Of a stretch of 64,000 nucleotides of DNA, positions 43,250 through 53,368 are shown one piece after another; within the stretch, counting starts at the first letter, position 1, and every line of letters begins with the position of its first letter. The notes beneath the pieces were generated by a model. That model did no database searches. It was not told the origin of the DNA and was given only the letters and a program-made list of their open reading frames with translations. The stretch is from Acinetobacter tandoii DSM 14970 = CIP 107469. Lineage in GTDB: Bacteria; Pseudomonadota; Gammaproteobacteria; Pseudomonadales; Moraxellaceae. The position numbers were made by a program, and so were the translations under genes. The stretch spans positions 56,178-120,177 of the forward strand of contig NZ_KE007365.1 of the NCBI RefSeq assembly GCF_000400735.1, read 5' to 3'.

Positions 43250-43275
43250 AAAAAGCCCCATCAAGGGGCTTTTTA
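43250..43275 (+). terminator. intrinsic terminator after the DASS gene
   Basis: AAAAAGCCCC / GGGGCTTTTT stem with an ATCAA loop. The symmetry could also serve the small gene on the other strand. Confidence 0.9.
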
Positions 43276-43339
43276 ACGTCTGTATTTTCAATAGACTAAG
43301 CTACAACTCTATTTATTGGATTTACACTAATCAGGTTCA

Positions 43340-43561
43340 TTAATCAGGCTTAATATCATAAACCCAATTTCGCGCCTGTTTGTCTGTGGCCGTTTCACAG
43401 ACATAGTAGTCATGATCCCATGAGTCTTGGTGGAAAATTTCCATTTTTCGGTAAGTGACTTGTTTGCCATTTTCGACACATACAAAGCTGTCACCTTGGT
43501 CTTTTACGGCAGAACCGTTAAGAAATCCACCAATACAGAGGAAGCGGGATTGTTTAGGCAT
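43340..43561 (-). CDS. small hypothetical protein
   Basis: A 73-residue soluble protein with no signal peptide. Aromatic-rich C-terminal half (HQDSWDHDYYVCETATDKQARNWVY) and three cysteines. Codon usage looks like the neighbours. Family not recognised. Confidence 0.6.
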   Translation of the reverse strand: MPKQSRFLCIGGFLNGSAVKDQGDSFVCVENGKQVTYRKMEIFHQDSWDHDYYVCETATDKQARNWVYDIKPD

Positions 43562-43726
43562 TTGCTTAGATCTACTTTTAATCTTACTAAATAATGAGGT
43601 AATTAAACGATTTATTAGCTAAACTGTATATATTTTTATTGCATTCTCTTTATCTAAAAAAACAACTTACCTAATATCAATATTACTTCGATTCTAGTCG
43701 TAGGCTACGGTTTCTTAATGACTGTA

Positions 43727-44560
43727 TCACTCACATTCTGGTATTTGAAAGTCATTTTTAGATGCAATTTCTTTGAAAATCTTGAAGGTTTCAACAGGAT
43801 TTTGTCTACATGCCGACTTAAACCATTTTAATGACTCAGCTTGGTTCTTTTCAACACCTAACCCACCATAATAGAGTGAAGCTAAGCCAATTTTAGACTT
43901 ATAATCCCCTCTACCTGCCGCCTTTAAAAACCAATTATATGCTTTAACATAATCAGGGTTTTGAATATTGCTTTTAAGATATATCATTGCAATCCTTGAT
44001 TGATATTTCAATACTCCTTTTTCTGCTAGCAATAGTGTTGGTTGCTCAGCCAAAATCATATTATCTAAATCGATATAATAATAGTCTGCTAAACTCTCGA
44101 TATCTTTTTGTTGCCCTTTTTCAGCTAAATCTATGAGAATTTCTTCAACTTTTTTTTCATTTCTTGGTACTTCTTTTAAATAATACATTCTCAACAAATT
44201 ACGCTGAGAGTCTTCAACTTTTCGGTCAGCTGCAATCGAAAACCATTTGGCAGCCTCAGGATAATTAACAGCAACACCTTCACCTTTATAATAGATTAGT
44301 CCTAAATTATGATTTGCAGAACGATGCCCTAATGCCGATGCCCGTTTATATAATTCAATAGCTCCCTTTAAATCTTTTTCAACTCCATACATACCATTTT
44401 GCTTTAGTACAGCCAAATCATAGAGCCCTTGCTTGTTATTGTTTTTTGCCTTTTCTAACGTACCAGCCAGATCAAAAGATATTTGTTCTTCCGCATGTAT
44501 AACTGTTATAAAGCTAATAACCATCATAGCAATGCTAAGTATATTTTTCACAGACTTCAT
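43727..44560 (-). CDS. Sel1-like repeat protein, exported
   Basis: A 277-residue protein with a signal peptide (~1-23, ending VIHAEEQ) and several Sel1-type helical repeats such as GAIELYKRASALGHRSANHNLGLIYYKGEGV and AYNWFLKAAGRGDYKSKIGLASLYYGGLGV. Sel1 repeats mediate protein-protein contacts; an envelope role is likely. One repeat in the middle is degenerate. The gene lies 170 bases downstream of acnB with a terminator between. Confidence 0.85.
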   Translation of the reverse strand: MKSVKNILSIAMMVISFITVIHAEEQISFDLAGTLEKAKNNNKQGLYDLAVLKQNGMYGVEKDLKGAIELYKRASALGHRSANHNLGLIYYKGEGVAVNYPEAAKWFSIAADRKVEDSQRNLLRMYYLKEVPRNEKKVEEILIDLAEKGQQKDIESLADYYYIDLDNMILAEQPTLLLAEKGVLKYQSRIAMIYLKSNIQNPDYVKAYNWFLKAAGRGDYKSKIGLASLYYGGLGVEKNQAESLKWFKSACRQNPVETFKIFKEIASKNDFQIPECE

Positions 44561-44666
44561 TTTTCTTCATTTAAAAATTAGGTAGAGTAGACCGATTAGC
44601 CTCAATATATAAGTGACTATATAAAATAATGACTGATTCTAAATAAAATTACTTAGTATTTATTTT

Positions 44667-44702
44667 AAAAAATAAGGGCTGATTAATCAGCCCTTATTTT
44701 TA
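44667..44702 (-). terminator. bidirectional-looking terminator after acnB
   Basis: AAAATAAGGGCTGATTAATCAGCCCTTATTTT is a full palindrome: 16-bp arms with T-runs at both ends. Confidence 0.9.
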
Positions 44703-44729
44703 ACTCATTAAAACTTAATTATCAATTAA

Positions 44730-47369
44730 TTAAGTTAACTGAGCAGCAGCAATTTTCTTAGTATCTACCTTATCCGCAGCATTTGTATATTCGCCCATTT
44801 GGTCGAAATTCAAATATTTGTAGATGTCAGCAGACATACTGTCAATTTGAGCTGCATATTGTTGGTATTCTTCTGGAGTTGGTAATTTACCAAGTACAGC
44901 AGCAACAGATGCAAGCTCAGCAGACGCCAAGTAAACGTTAGAACCTTGACCTAAACGGTTAGGGAAGTTACGTGTAGAAGTCGATACAACCGTTGTGTTC
45001 GGCGCAACACGTGCTTGGTTACCCATACATAATGAACAACCAGGCATTTCAGTACGTGCACCAGCACGGCCATAAGTGTTATAGAAGCCTTCTTCCATTA
45101 ACTGGTGTTCGTCCATACGTGTTGGTGGAGCCAACCATAAACGAGTTGTTAATGAACCGCTTGGTACTTTCTCAAGTAACTGACCAGCAGCACGGAAGTG
45201 ACCAATGTTCGTCATACAAGAACCGATGAATACTTCATCAATTTTGTCGCCTTGAACGTCAGAAAGAAGTTTTGCATCATCTGGATCGTTCGGGCAGCAA
45301 AGGATAGGTTCTTTGATGTCAGCAAGGTCGATTTCATACACTTTCGTGTATTCAGCATCAGCATCAGCTTTAAGAAGTGATGGGTTAGCCAACCATTTTT
45401 CCATGTTTTCAACACGGCGAGCCATCGTACGCGCATCGCCATAGCCTTGTGAAATCATCCACTTAAGCATTGTGATGTTAGAACGTAGGTACTCAGCAAC
45501 TTTCTCTTCAGAAAGTGTGATTGCACAACCAGCAGCAGAACGTTCAGCAGAAGCGTCAGAAAGTTCGAATGCTTGTTCAACAGTCAAATCAGTTTCCATT
45601 TCTGACAAGTCGATTTCTAAGATACGACCAGAGAAGATATTTTTCTTACCTTTTTTCTCAACAGTAAGATCGCCTTCCTTGATTGCATAGTAAGGAATTG
45701 CATGTACAAGGTCACGTAAAGTGATACCAGGCTGCATTTTACCTTTGAACTTCACAAGAACTGACTCTGGCATGTCAAGTGGCATAACACCAGTTGCTGC
45801 AGCGAACGCTACAAGACCAGAACCCGCTGGGAATGAAATACCAATTGGGAAACGAGTATGCGAGTCACCACCAGTACCTACTGTATCTGGAAGTAACATA
45901 CGGTTTAACCAAGAGTGGATAATACCGTCACCTGGACGTAAAGAAACACCACCACGGTTCATGATGAAGTCAGGAAGCGTATGTTGCATTTGTACGTCAA
46001 CTGGCTTTGGATAAGCAGCAGTGTGACAGAAAGATTGCATAACTAAGTCAGCAGAGAAGCCCAAGCAAGCTAAGTCTTTTAACTCGTCACGAGTCATAGG
46101 ACCAGTTGTATCTTGAGAACCCACTGTAGTCATCTTAGGTTCACAGTAAGTACCAGGAATTACACCTTGACCTTCTGGAAGACCACATGCACGACCAACC
46201 ATCTTCTGAGCTAAAGTGAAACCTTTACCAGTTGCAGCAGGTTGTACTGGAGTACGGAATAACGTAGATGGAGCAAGACCTAAAGCTTCACGCGCTTTAG
46301 CAGTCAAACCACGACCCACGATCAAGTTAATACGGCCGCCAGCACGTACTTCGTCTAGAAGAACTGGAGTTTTAAGTTCAGATTCAGCAATTTTTTCGCC
46401 GTTTTTGAACGCAGTTACTTTAGCCGCTGAGTGATCAATCTTAAGAACGATTTCGTCACCCATGTTCATGTTTGCAACGTCAATCTCTACAGGTAACGCA
46501 CCAGCGTCTTCCATAGTGTTGAAGAAAATCGGAGCGATTTTAGAACCTAAGCAGTAACCACCGTCTTTTTTGTTCGGAATGTGCGCGATTTCGTCACCGA
46601 AGAACCAAAGTACAGAGTTAGTTGCAGACTTACGAGAAGAACCTGTACCAACAACGTCACCCACGTAAGCAACTTGGTTGCCTTTCGCGATGAGTTCTTT
46701 AATTTGGTTAAGTGGGCCAACTTCACCTGCAACTTCTGGGTTGATACCATCACGTACGTTTTTCAACATCGCATTCGCGTGTAATGGGATATCTGGACGG
46801 CTCCAAGCGTCTTGAGCTGGAGACAAGTCATCAGTGTTTGTTTCACCAGTTACTTTGAATACTGTAAGTTTGATTTCTTCAGGAACATCTTTACGGCTAG
46901 TGAACCATTCAGCATCAGCCCAAGATTGAAGAACTGCTTTCGCATTTTCGTTACCCGCTTTCGCTTTGTCAGCAACGTCATGGAATGCATCAAATACAAG
47001 AAGAGTTTTCTTTAATGCTTCAGCAGCTAAGCTAGCCAATTCTGCATTGTCTAAAAGCTCAACTAGAGGTGCTACGTTATAACCACCAAGCATAGTACCT
47101 AGTAAGTAAACCGCACGTTCTTTAGAAACTAATGGAGAAGTCGCTTCGCCCTTAGCCAAAGCAGCTAAGAAAGCAGCTTTAACGTATGCAGCTTGGTCAA
47201 CACCCGCTGGAACACGGTTTTCTAGTAAATCAACTAAAAATGCTTCTTCGCCAGCTGGTGGGTTTTTTAATAATTCAACTAATTCAGCTGTTTGAGCATC
47301 ATCAAGTGGCTTCGGTGGGACTCCGAGTGCGGCACGTTCTGCAACGTGTTGGCGGTAAGCTTCTAGCAC
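44730..47369 (-). CDS. acnB: bifunctional aconitate hydratase 2 / 2-methylisocitrate dehydratase
   Basis: A 879-residue aconitase B, citrate to isocitrate, with a 4Fe-4S cluster. It starts MLEAYRQHVAERAALGVPP as in E. coli AcnB. FKVTGETNTDDLSPAQDAWSRPDIPLH is the swivel-domain region, with cluster cysteines in GSCMTNIGHF and PGCSLCMGNQ. The start codon is GTG at 47369 with AGAGGA upstream. Order of domains is the AcnB type (HEAT-like, swivel, 1-3). Confidence 0.96.
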   Translation of the reverse strand: MLEAYRQHVAERAALGVPPKPLDDAQTAELVELLKNPPAGEEAFLVDLLENRVPAGVDQAAYVKAAFLAALAKGEATSPLVSKERAVYLLGTMLGGYNVAPLVELLDNAELASLAAEALKKTLLVFDAFHDVADKAKAGNENAKAVLQSWADAEWFTSRKDVPEEIKLTVFKVTGETNTDDLSPAQDAWSRPDIPLHANAMLKNVRDGINPEVAGEVGPLNQIKELIAKGNQVAYVGDVVGTGSSRKSATNSVLWFFGDEIAHIPNKKDGGYCLGSKIAPIFFNTMEDAGALPVEIDVANMNMGDEIVLKIDHSAAKVTAFKNGEKIAESELKTPVLLDEVRAGGRINLIVGRGLTAKAREALGLAPSTLFRTPVQPAATGKGFTLAQKMVGRACGLPEGQGVIPGTYCEPKMTTVGSQDTTGPMTRDELKDLACLGFSADLVMQSFCHTAAYPKPVDVQMQHTLPDFIMNRGGVSLRPGDGIIHSWLNRMLLPDTVGTGGDSHTRFPIGISFPAGSGLVAFAAATGVMPLDMPESVLVKFKGKMQPGITLRDLVHAIPYYAIKEGDLTVEKKGKKNIFSGRILEIDLSEMETDLTVEQAFELSDASAERSAAGCAITLSEEKVAEYLRSNITMLKWMISQGYGDARTMARRVENMEKWLANPSLLKADADAEYTKVYEIDLADIKEPILCCPNDPDDAKLLSDVQGDKIDEVFIGSCMTNIGHFRAAGQLLEKVPSGSLTTRLWLAPPTRMDEHQLMEEGFYNTYGRAGARTEMPGCSLCMGNQARVAPNTTVVSTSTRNFPNRLGQGSNVYLASAELASVAAVLGKLPTPEEYQQYAAQIDSMSADIYKYLNFDQMGEYTNAADKVDTKKIAAAQLT

Positions 47370-47613
47370 GGTGTTATTCCTCTTTTTTAAAAAATTATTT
47401 ACGCATTCCTGCTTTAAACAAAGCTACGCAAATAATATGGACTGCTTGATTTTACTAAAATTCCAGTTAAAAGTTAATGCGCTACAAGTGTTTCTTCGTG
47501 ATGCCCATTATTTTCTAACTAAATGATGCTCATATCGATTGCATATAAAAACAGCAATATAGTCAGATCATTTGGGCTTTTTTCACATTAACTTTGAACT
47601 GCCATTCAAAAAC

Positions 47614-47643
47614 AAAAAAGGCAACCTATGTTGCCTTTTTTTA
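47614..47643 (-). terminator. intrinsic terminator downstream of the 89-residue gene
   Basis: AAAAAGGCAAC / GTTGCCTTTTT stem with a CTAT loop. Confidence 0.87.
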
Positions 47644-47663
47644 CTACAGATAAATATTCAACC

Positions 47664-47933
47664 TTAGTGGACAGTCGTGTCCTTTAAATATTCAGCTAAT
47701 CCTGATTCATCACCTTCAAATTTGATCTTAATCTCATCTTCATGCAACATCATGTGTTGTGCACTGGCAAAAGAGATTTTTACAGCATAGAGCTTCAGAT
47801 CTGTATCAATTGAGTGTTGTATGTAAACTCTATCACCAAGACTCAGCACATAATGACTCCCTGATATGATCATACAATGTGTTTCGTCCTGTAAAAGAAA
47901 ATCAGCTTGATTTAAATATCCAGCTACTTCCAT
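47664..47933 (-). CDS. small hypothetical protein
   Basis: An 89-residue soluble, acidic protein. It looks like a small all-beta fold (several alternating strands: DETHCMIISGSHYVLSLGDRVYIQHS). A ribosome-site-like AGGAGTGAG lies just before the start at 47933. Followed by a good terminator. Not recognised. Confidence 0.65.
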   Translation of the reverse strand: MEVAGYLNQADFLLQDETHCMIISGSHYVLSLGDRVYIQHSIDTDLKLYAVKISFASAQHMMLHEDEIKIKFEGDESGLAEYLKDTTVH

Positions 47934-48090
47934 ATCTCACTCCTTCTGCTTGTTATTATTCTGTCTTTATTATTGTTTAAAAATGGACTGTTTTCTATAT
48001 CTACAACCCTATCAAATCATATATTTAAAATATGCTTAGGCTATTTCAATGACCTTAAATATCAAATCATTCCACTTAAAAATCTAGTAA

Positions 48091-48127
48091 ATAAAAGCCT
48101 TATGTATCTTTCCACAAGGCTTTTATT
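48091..48127 (-). terminator. intrinsic terminator after the 119-residue lipoprotein gene
   Basis: ATAAAAGCCTT / AAGGCTTTTAT stem with a longer loop and T-run on both sides. Confidence 0.8.
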
Positions 48128-48151
48128 TAAATTTTAACCGTAATGAGCAAG

Positions 48152-48511
48152 TTAGAACTGCTTATACTCTGGCAATTTATCGTGTGGGGTGACCAAACAT
48201 TTCTCAGTAATTTGCGTCTTAATTTGCTCACGTGCCGCATCTTTATCTTGTTTAATTTGCGCTTCAGGCATTGCGTACACTTGTTCAATAATGTCCAGAA
48301 TGAATTTTTTGGTAAATTCATCATCAATTTTGTTGGCGTGCTCAATCGCCTTATTTTTTTCAATAGCACTTTGGCGATCAAGCATAATTGAACGCGCAGC
48401 ATTCCCCATACTGGTACAGTAGCCGTGCCATTGTTCTTCAGGAGTTAATGGCTTCTTTTCAGAACATCCTGCTAATGCTGCCACAATAGCTAAAAAATAA
48501 ATTCTTTTCAT
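48152..48511 (-). CDS. small lipoprotein of unknown function
   Basis: A 119-residue protein with a short signal peptide ending in lipobox LAGC (Cys ~16). Mature part helical and rich in Lys, Glu, Gln with a second pair of cysteines (C~32 and C~108). ATG 48511 has GGAGAG at a good distance; the open frame extends to 48568 without a matching site. Not recognised. Confidence 0.75.
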   Translation of the reverse strand: MKRIYFLAIVAALAGCSEKKPLTPEEQWHGYCTSMGNAARSIMLDRQSAIEKNKAIEHANKIDDEFTKKFILDIIEQVYAMPEAQIKQDKDAAREQIKTQITEKCLVTPHDKLPEYKQF

Positions 48512-48585
48512 GCATACTCTCCAATTTTGCGCACTATGATAGTCAAACTTTTTGAAATGATGAACCATTACTGGCTTTGAATATT

Positions 48586-48612
48586 AAAAAAGCCCTAATT
48601 AGGGCTTTTTTA
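48586..48612 (-). terminator. intrinsic terminator after the DUF333-I78 gene
   Basis: AAAAAAGCCCTAATTAGGGCTTTTTT palindrome. Confidence 0.88.
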
Positions 48613-48621
48613 CTCGATCAA

Positions 48622-49056
48622 TTAACCGCAATTTGCTTGAACTACTTTATTATCTTTAGGATTAATAGTTACAGTTACCCGGTCCTCGCGATAATCCATC
48701 GTCACAGGTTGACCTGGCTGAACTAAGCGCACAGTTTGAGCATTGGTTTTTTGTTTAATTTGTGCCTCAGTTAAGCCACTTTGCCCAACTAAAGTTGCTG
48801 CTTGTTTTGGTACACATTTTGCCTGATTCTGACGGAAAAATTGCCATTCCTCTACAATCTGCCCATTCGGTAAATGACAATACCCAACCTCACCATTAGC
48901 TTCTTTTCTAATTTCCAATTTACCATCTTGTTCAACACAAAAAGTACTTGCTGGATTTGCCATTCCAATGTTCGTTTTTTCAGTTTCTGTCTTTTGCACT
49001 GTACTACAACCCGACAGAATCACCATGATCAACCCAAACATCATATTTTTTTTCAT
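48622..49056 (-). CDS. lipoprotein with DUF333 and I78 peptidase-inhibitor domains
   Basis: A 144-residue protein. Signal peptide with lipobox LSGC (~17). Residues ~32-75 match the DUF333 pattern (ANPASTFCVEQDGK... YCHLPNGQIVEEWQFFR). Residues ~85-144 match the I78 inhibitor pattern (GLTEAQIKQKTNAQTVRLV ... MDYREDRVTVTINPKDNKVVQANCG). I78 proteins inhibit serine proteases; a lipid-anchored form would protect the envelope. ATG 49056 is chosen as it starts the signal peptide, though the frame is open to 49134. Confidence 0.85.
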   Translation of the reverse strand: MKKNMMFGLIMVILSGCSTVQKTETEKTNIGMANPASTFCVEQDGKLEIRKEANGEVGYCHLPNGQIVEEWQFFRQNQAKCVPKQAATLVGQSGLTEAQIKQKTNAQTVRLVQPGQPVTMDYREDRVTVTINPKDNKVVQANCG

Positions 49057-49136
49057 AAAGGATATTTCTTTAAATAAAAGATTAACATAGCAAAGATATT
49101 GAAAATAAACTGTGCGAGTTTTGCAAAATATCAATT

Positions 49137-49168
49137 AAAAAAAGCCCATCAATCGAAGGACTTTTTAC
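49137..49168 (-). terminator. imperfect terminator after the two-helix membrane protein gene
   Basis: An AAAAAGCCCATC / GAAGGACTTTTT stem with two mismatches, ending in a T-run on the minus strand. Confidence 0.45.
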
Positions 49169-49193
49169 TTAAGACTTATTTTATATGTTAACT

Positions 49194-49397
49194 TTAATTC
49201 ACTGAATGAATATCAAGTTCTTCATTTTTCGCTAAAACTACTGAAGCTAAAATTGGCACACCCAAAATAAAAGGTACCGCAAAAATCCAAAAAATCACGG
49301 TATAGTGCGGATTAAAGAGAAATTTAATAGCTATTGCCGCCAAGATTAAAACTGAAAATAAAATCGCTGCAAAACGCAGTACAAATTTGATTGGCAT
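49194..49397 (-). CDS. small two-helix membrane protein
   Basis: A 67-residue protein with two transmembrane helices (~5-27 and ~34-55) and a short polar tail. No recognised family. The predicted start MPIKFVLRF is preceded by a weak ribosome site. Confidence 0.65.
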   Translation of the reverse strand: MPIKFVLRFAAILFSVLILAAIAIKFLFNPHYTVIFWIFAVPFILGVPILASVVLAKNEELDIHSVN

Positions 49398-49822
49398 GGT
49401 GATTATCGCTCAAAATTAGCAAGTCCAATTACTATACACCTACTTTTCATATGGTTTAATTGGTTTTAGGTATCTAGTGGCTGTTATCTATAGGTTTTCT
49501 TGATCTAGACAAATTACCTCAAGTACGATGGAAATACTTTTTCGAAGCTCATTAAAATATAAAGATGGTAGTGGAAGCTATATTTTTAAAAATAATACTT
49601 TAAAGATACTCTTTCGAGGTTCAGTTCTTAAATTTAACGCATTAAGCCAATTAGATAAATCTGAATTTGGAGATCCTGAGCTCTAAAATGATCCACATAG
49701 CAAATGAAACAGCCTATAAAGCAATAAACCTAGGATTTAATATATTCAAAAATTAAAAATTATGTGGAAATATAAGAAAGGCATACATAAAATGCCCACG
49801 TAATCTTTTCATCAACATCATT
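49398..49822. other. 425-bp intergenic region before the glycan island
   Basis: A/T-rich. It contains a 52-codon open frame from ATG 49528 to TAA 49686 (begins MEILFRSSLKYKDG, ends KSEFGDPEL) without a convincing ribosome site, possibly a gene remnant. The acyltransferase promoter must lie near its right end. No other structure seen. Confidence 0.45.
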
Positions 49823-50974
49823 ATGCAATTTTTTCCAATTGATGCCTTATATCTTTTTCTAGTCCTAGTTTTGTGTATCGGGCTTGCCGCTATTCTCTTA
49901 AAAAGAGCTCAATTTTTACCGAGTGAAATCATTCAGCGTGCTTCTCCACTGGACGGTTTACGTGGGATTCTTGCTCTTTCTGTACTTGCTCATCATTTCT
50001 ACATCACTTATGTATGGAAAACTGTGGGTGAATGGAAAAAACCTGAATTTATTTTAATCAATAATTTCGGAGGAACTGCCGTTTCGCTCTTCTTCCTCAT
50101 TACTGGTTATCTTTTTATTAATAAAATGATGCAAGTGGATATCAATTGGAAGCAACTTTATCTATCTCGAATAAAGCGGATCTACCCTCTTTATATAGCA
50201 GCTTTCATCTTCATTTTTGTTATTACTTTACTTAATGTTGAGATCAATAGTGCTAATTTTGGGGCTTTATTGAAATGGGTCAGTGACTGGCTTCTTTTCA
50301 AGGGTGGAAGCTTTGAAGGATTTGAAAGTGGTCTCATCATAGCAGGCGTAAGTTGGACATTGGCGTATGAATGGAAGTTTTACTTTAGTCTTCCAATTAT
50401 TTATTGTATTTATCACAAAAAAATTCCCTTAACTTTATCCATTATCATTATTGCAGCCTTATTTTTCTATATTTTTAAGGAAAAGTCTCACTATTATTAT
50501 GCCCTATTTGTTCTTTCTATCCCCGCAATTAAACTGAAGCAACAATTTAAAAAATTTATGTGTGAGTATCCTCATACAACCAATGTAATTGTAATAACAT
50601 TAAGTTTGTTTTCTTTATTCTTTACAGAGCCTTATACATTTTCACAAATGATTCCTCTAGCAATCATTTTTGGATTTATTGCAAATGGTTATAATTTCTT
50701 TGGTGTACTCTATCACAATGGTTTACGGATACTTGGAGAAGTTAGCTATAGTATCTATCTTATTCATGGTGCCGTTTTGTACTTTTTCTTTTCTATTCTA
50801 AATGTTATAGACTTCAATAATATTTCTTTGCACTCCTATTATCTTTTCTTTCCAATTATCTTCAGTATTGTTGTGTTGTTATCAATTTTTACATACAAAT
50901 TTATTGAGAGTCCCTTCCTAAGAAAAAAAGCAACACAATCTAAAGTTGATCATTCATTAGTTATAAATAGATAG
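49823..50974 (+). CDS. acyltransferase-3 (OafA/YrhL-like) membrane protein
   Basis: A 383-residue protein with about ten transmembrane helices. LDGLRGILALSVLAHHFYITY carries the conserved R and H of the acyltransferase-3 family, with FFLITGYLFINK and SYSIYLIHGAVLYFF further on. Such enzymes O-acetylate or otherwise acylate surface polysaccharides. A/T-rich compared with the housekeeping genes, like the neighbouring glycan genes on the opposite strand, which suggests joint transfer. Confidence 0.88.
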   Translation: MQFFPIDALYLFLVLVLCIGLAAILLKRAQFLPSEIIQRASPLDGLRGILALSVLAHHFYITYVWKTVGEWKKPEFILINNFGGTAVSLFFLITGYLFINKMMQVDINWKQLYLSRIKRIYPLYIAAFIFIFVITLLNVEINSANFGALLKWVSDWLLFKGGSFEGFESGLIIAGVSWTLAYEWKFYFSLPIIYCIYHKKIPLTLSIIIIAALFFYIFKEKSHYYYALFVLSIPAIKLKQQFKKFMCEYPHTTNVIVITLSLFSLFFTEPYTFSQMIPLAIIFGFIANGYNFFGVLYHNGLRILGEVSYSIYLIHGAVLYFFFSILNVIDFNNISLHSYYLFFPIIFSIVVLLSIFTYKFIESPFLRKKATQSKVDHSLVINR

Positions 50975-50981
50975 ATAACAA

Positions 50982-51009
50982 TGGTCACTTTTCGAGTGAT
51001 CATTTTATT
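50982..51009 (+). terminator. terminator after the acyltransferase gene
   Basis: TGGTCACT / AGTGATCA stem (one G-U pair), TTCG-containing loop, then TTTTATT. Confidence 0.7.
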
Positions 51010-51247
51010 GAGAAATAATTTTGATAGACTCCATTCAAACATACTTTTATTATCATAATTCAGCGAAGTTATAATATATTTTTTGCATAAATCATAAGTT
51101 ACCAAAATCGCATATAAGATATTTTCACATCATAGATTCCAATACTGAACTAAAAGTATCTATAATCTTTTGAAAATAGATAACTAGTCCCCTCATTTTA
51201 ATACTATATTAAAATGGGAAATTTTTTTAATAATAAATCTACTCTAC

Positions 51248-51276
51248 ATAAAAAAGCTCGATCCTAAATCGAGCAT
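51248..51276 (-). terminator. terminator after the GT2 gene
   Basis: GCTCGAT / ATCGAGC stem with a T-run on the minus strand. Confidence 0.8.
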
Positions 51277-51293
51277 TATTTTATCTATAAGAT

Positions 51294-52271
51294 TTAAAAA
51301 TTTTTCCCACGTAACTTTCTTAACAATGATTTGAAAAAGAAAGGGAGGATAGATGTTTTTTTTGCTTGGCTGAATAAATCTAAAAACGATTTCTGATCTA
51401 ACAGCATTTGCTTTACAAGCTCATACTTATTCATTCTGTCTTCAATAAGTTTAATAATGCTTGGATCTACCTGCGCTGTTTTACTATCTATAAGTCTTTG
51501 GGATAATACTGGAAGCATAATGTTCACTTCTCTTATCTGCATTTTTTTACGAAGTTCAGAATCGGCTTTAGCTTTATTATCATACTTTCCAGACTCGGAT
51601 ATACCCACACCTAAACGATATTTCACAAGGGGTTTATTTACATAAACCAGTCCTTTCAGTATTGAACTACGATATGCAAGCACTAAATCTTCATAAGCTT
51701 TAAGCTCGGTAATCTCACCAAATTTTTCAAATAAGCTTTTATGCCAAGCATGTGAAGCACCACAAATTAAAGCTGAACTAACAGCACATTTTTCTACAGT
51801 TCTACCATGCTTTTCTACTGGTGGAAGACTAACCTTGCCAAGTTCACCAGAGGGTGACATTTCCAGAACATCTGAGTAAATCGATGTAGGCTGATTCGTT
51901 GACTTGCAATAAGCAGTGACAATTTCAGTAACCCTATTCGGCTCAGAAATATCATCTCCTGCTGCTGCAACCAATAACTCTCCAGCAGCTAATTTGTTCG
52001 CTAGGTTAATGTGCGGAATTAATCCAATGTTATGCTCATTTTTATTAAGTTTTACCTTATGCGGCCCCGAATATTGCTCTGCAACTTCAGTCATTACCTT
52101 AAAAGTATCATCACTTGAACAATCATCAGAAAAAATAATTTCTAATGGTGAATAGTCTTGCGCTAGGATGCTTTCACAAGCTTGTTTAATATATTCGGCT
52201 TGATTATAAGCAAATAAAAAAACTGTTACCGAGGGTGCTTCTCTCACAAACTCTTGATTAGTGCTATTCAT
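51294..52271 (-). CDS. family 2 glycosyltransferase
   Basis: A 325-residue cytoplasmic protein. [27 protein letters not shown] and [12 protein letters not shown] are the GT-A nucleotide-sugar motifs, with the DxD-like GDDISE near 105. No membrane helix. It probably adds a sugar, perhaps the product of the Fdt enzymes, to a growing glycan. Its start overlaps the fdtB stop by 4 bases, so it is the last gene of the fdtA-fdtC-fdtB-GT2 operon. Confidence 0.9.
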   Translation of the reverse strand: MNSTNQEFVREAPSVTVFLFAYNQAEYIKQACESILAQDYSPLEIIFSDDCSSDDTFKVMTEVAEQYSGPHKVKLNKNEHNIGLIPHINLANKLAAGELLVAAAGDDISEPNRVTEIVTAYCKSTNQPTSIYSDVLEMSPSGELGKVSLPPVEKHGRTVEKCAVSSALICGASHAWHKSLFEKFGEITELKAYEDLVLAYRSSILKGLVYVNKPLVKYRLGVGISESGKYDNKAKADSELRKKMQIREVNIMLPVLSQRLIDSKTAQVDPSIIKLIEDRMNKYELVKQMLLDQKSFLDLFSQAKKTSILPFFFKSLLRKLRGKNF

Positions 52272-53368
52272 GAGAACCCTTTTAATACATCAATAATATA
52301 AGAAACTGATTCCTCACTTAGATGAGGACCAATTGGCAAGCTCAATATTTCATTAGAAACGTTTTCAGTTAGTAGAAGCTTACCCTTCAAATGTGATAAT
52401 TCAGTCACATAAGCACACTGAGCATGTGGTGGGATAGGGTAATGAATCAGACTTTGAATACCATGCGCTTGTAAATAGTCTTGTAACTTGTCTCTCTGTT
52501 TAGATCTAATTACAAATAAGTGCCACGCAGAATTTGCCTCTGGGATAATCTCAGGAAGTATAAAATTTGTACCTGAAAGTCCTAAAAAATACATTTCGGC
52601 AATTTTTTGTCGACGCGCATTCCATTGATTCAAATGTTTTAATTTCACACCTAAAATAGCCGCTTGAATTGGATCTAGGCGACTGTTATACCCTTTCTCA
52701 ATATTTATATATTTTTGTGCAGAGCCATAATTTCGAAGAGTACGTAATTGGTCAGCAAGAACTTTATCATTAGTTGTAATTGCACCACCATCACCTAAAG
52801 CACCCAAATTCTTACCTGGATAAAAACTCCATGCTACAGCATGACCATGACCACCAATTTTTTTCCCCTTATAGGTAGAACCATGTGCTTGAGCAGCATC
52901 TTCTAAAACTTTTAAACCATATTTTTCAGCAATTTCTAAAATTGGATCTAAATCAACAGGCTGCCCATATAAGTGTACAGGAATAATGACTTTTGTTTTA
53001 TCTGTAATTGCTGATTCAATTAATTCAGGATTAATGTTGTAAGTTAACTCGTTGAATTCTACTGGAACTGGTATAGCACCACACTGACTAACTGCTAATA
53101 AAGTTGCAATATAAGTGTTAGATGGAACAATTACCTCATCCCCCTGAGTTACACCCATTGCTCTTAATGAGAGCGTCAATGCATCAAGGCCATTAGCGAC
53201 ACCAATACAATAGTTTGCTCCACAATATTCTGCAAAATCTTTCTCAAACTGCTCGACTTCAGGGCCTAAAACATAATAGCCACTATTTGTCACTCTTAAA
53301 ATTGCTTCATCAATTTCTGCTTTTAATTCTAAATATGCAGCTTTTAAATCTAAAAATGGAATATTCAT
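52268..53368 (-). CDS. fdtB: dTDP-3-amino-3,6-dideoxyhexose aminotransferase (FdtB/QdtB)
   Basis: A 366-residue PLP enzyme of the DegT/DnrJ/EryC1 family. It begins [21 protein letters not shown], with the PLP lysine in [16 protein letters not shown]. With a 3,4-ketoisomerase and a hexapeptide acetyltransferase in the same operon, the most likely substrate is the dTDP-3-keto-6-deoxyhexose, giving the 3-amino sugar. Fdt (Fuc3NAc) versus Qdt (Qui3NAc) cannot be decided by eye. It overlaps both neighbours by 4 bases. Confidence 0.87.
   Translation of the reverse strand: MNIPFLDLKAAYLELKAEIDEAILRVTNSGYYVLGPEVEQFEKDFAEYCGANYCIGVANGLDALTLSLRAMGVTQGDEVIVPSNTYIATLLAVSQCGAIPVPVEFNELTYNINPELIESAITDKTKVIIPVHLYGQPVDLDPILEIAEKYGLKVLEDAAQAHGSTYKGKKIGGHGHAVAWSFYPGKNLGALGDGGAITTNDKVLADQLRTLRNYGSAQKYINIEKGYNSRLDPIQAAILGVKLKHLNQWNARRQKIAEMYFLGLSGTNFILPEIIPEANSAWHLFVIRSKQRDKLQDYLQAHGIQSLIHYPIPPHAQCAYVTELSHLKGKLLLTENVSNEILSLPIGPHLSEESVSYIIDVLKGFS

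Larger units (their letters stand above)
50975..51293. other. 319-bp intergenic region between convergent genes
   Basis: It holds a terminator at each end (50982-51009 and 51248-51276). The middle is very A/T-rich with no recognisable gene. Confidence 0.5.
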
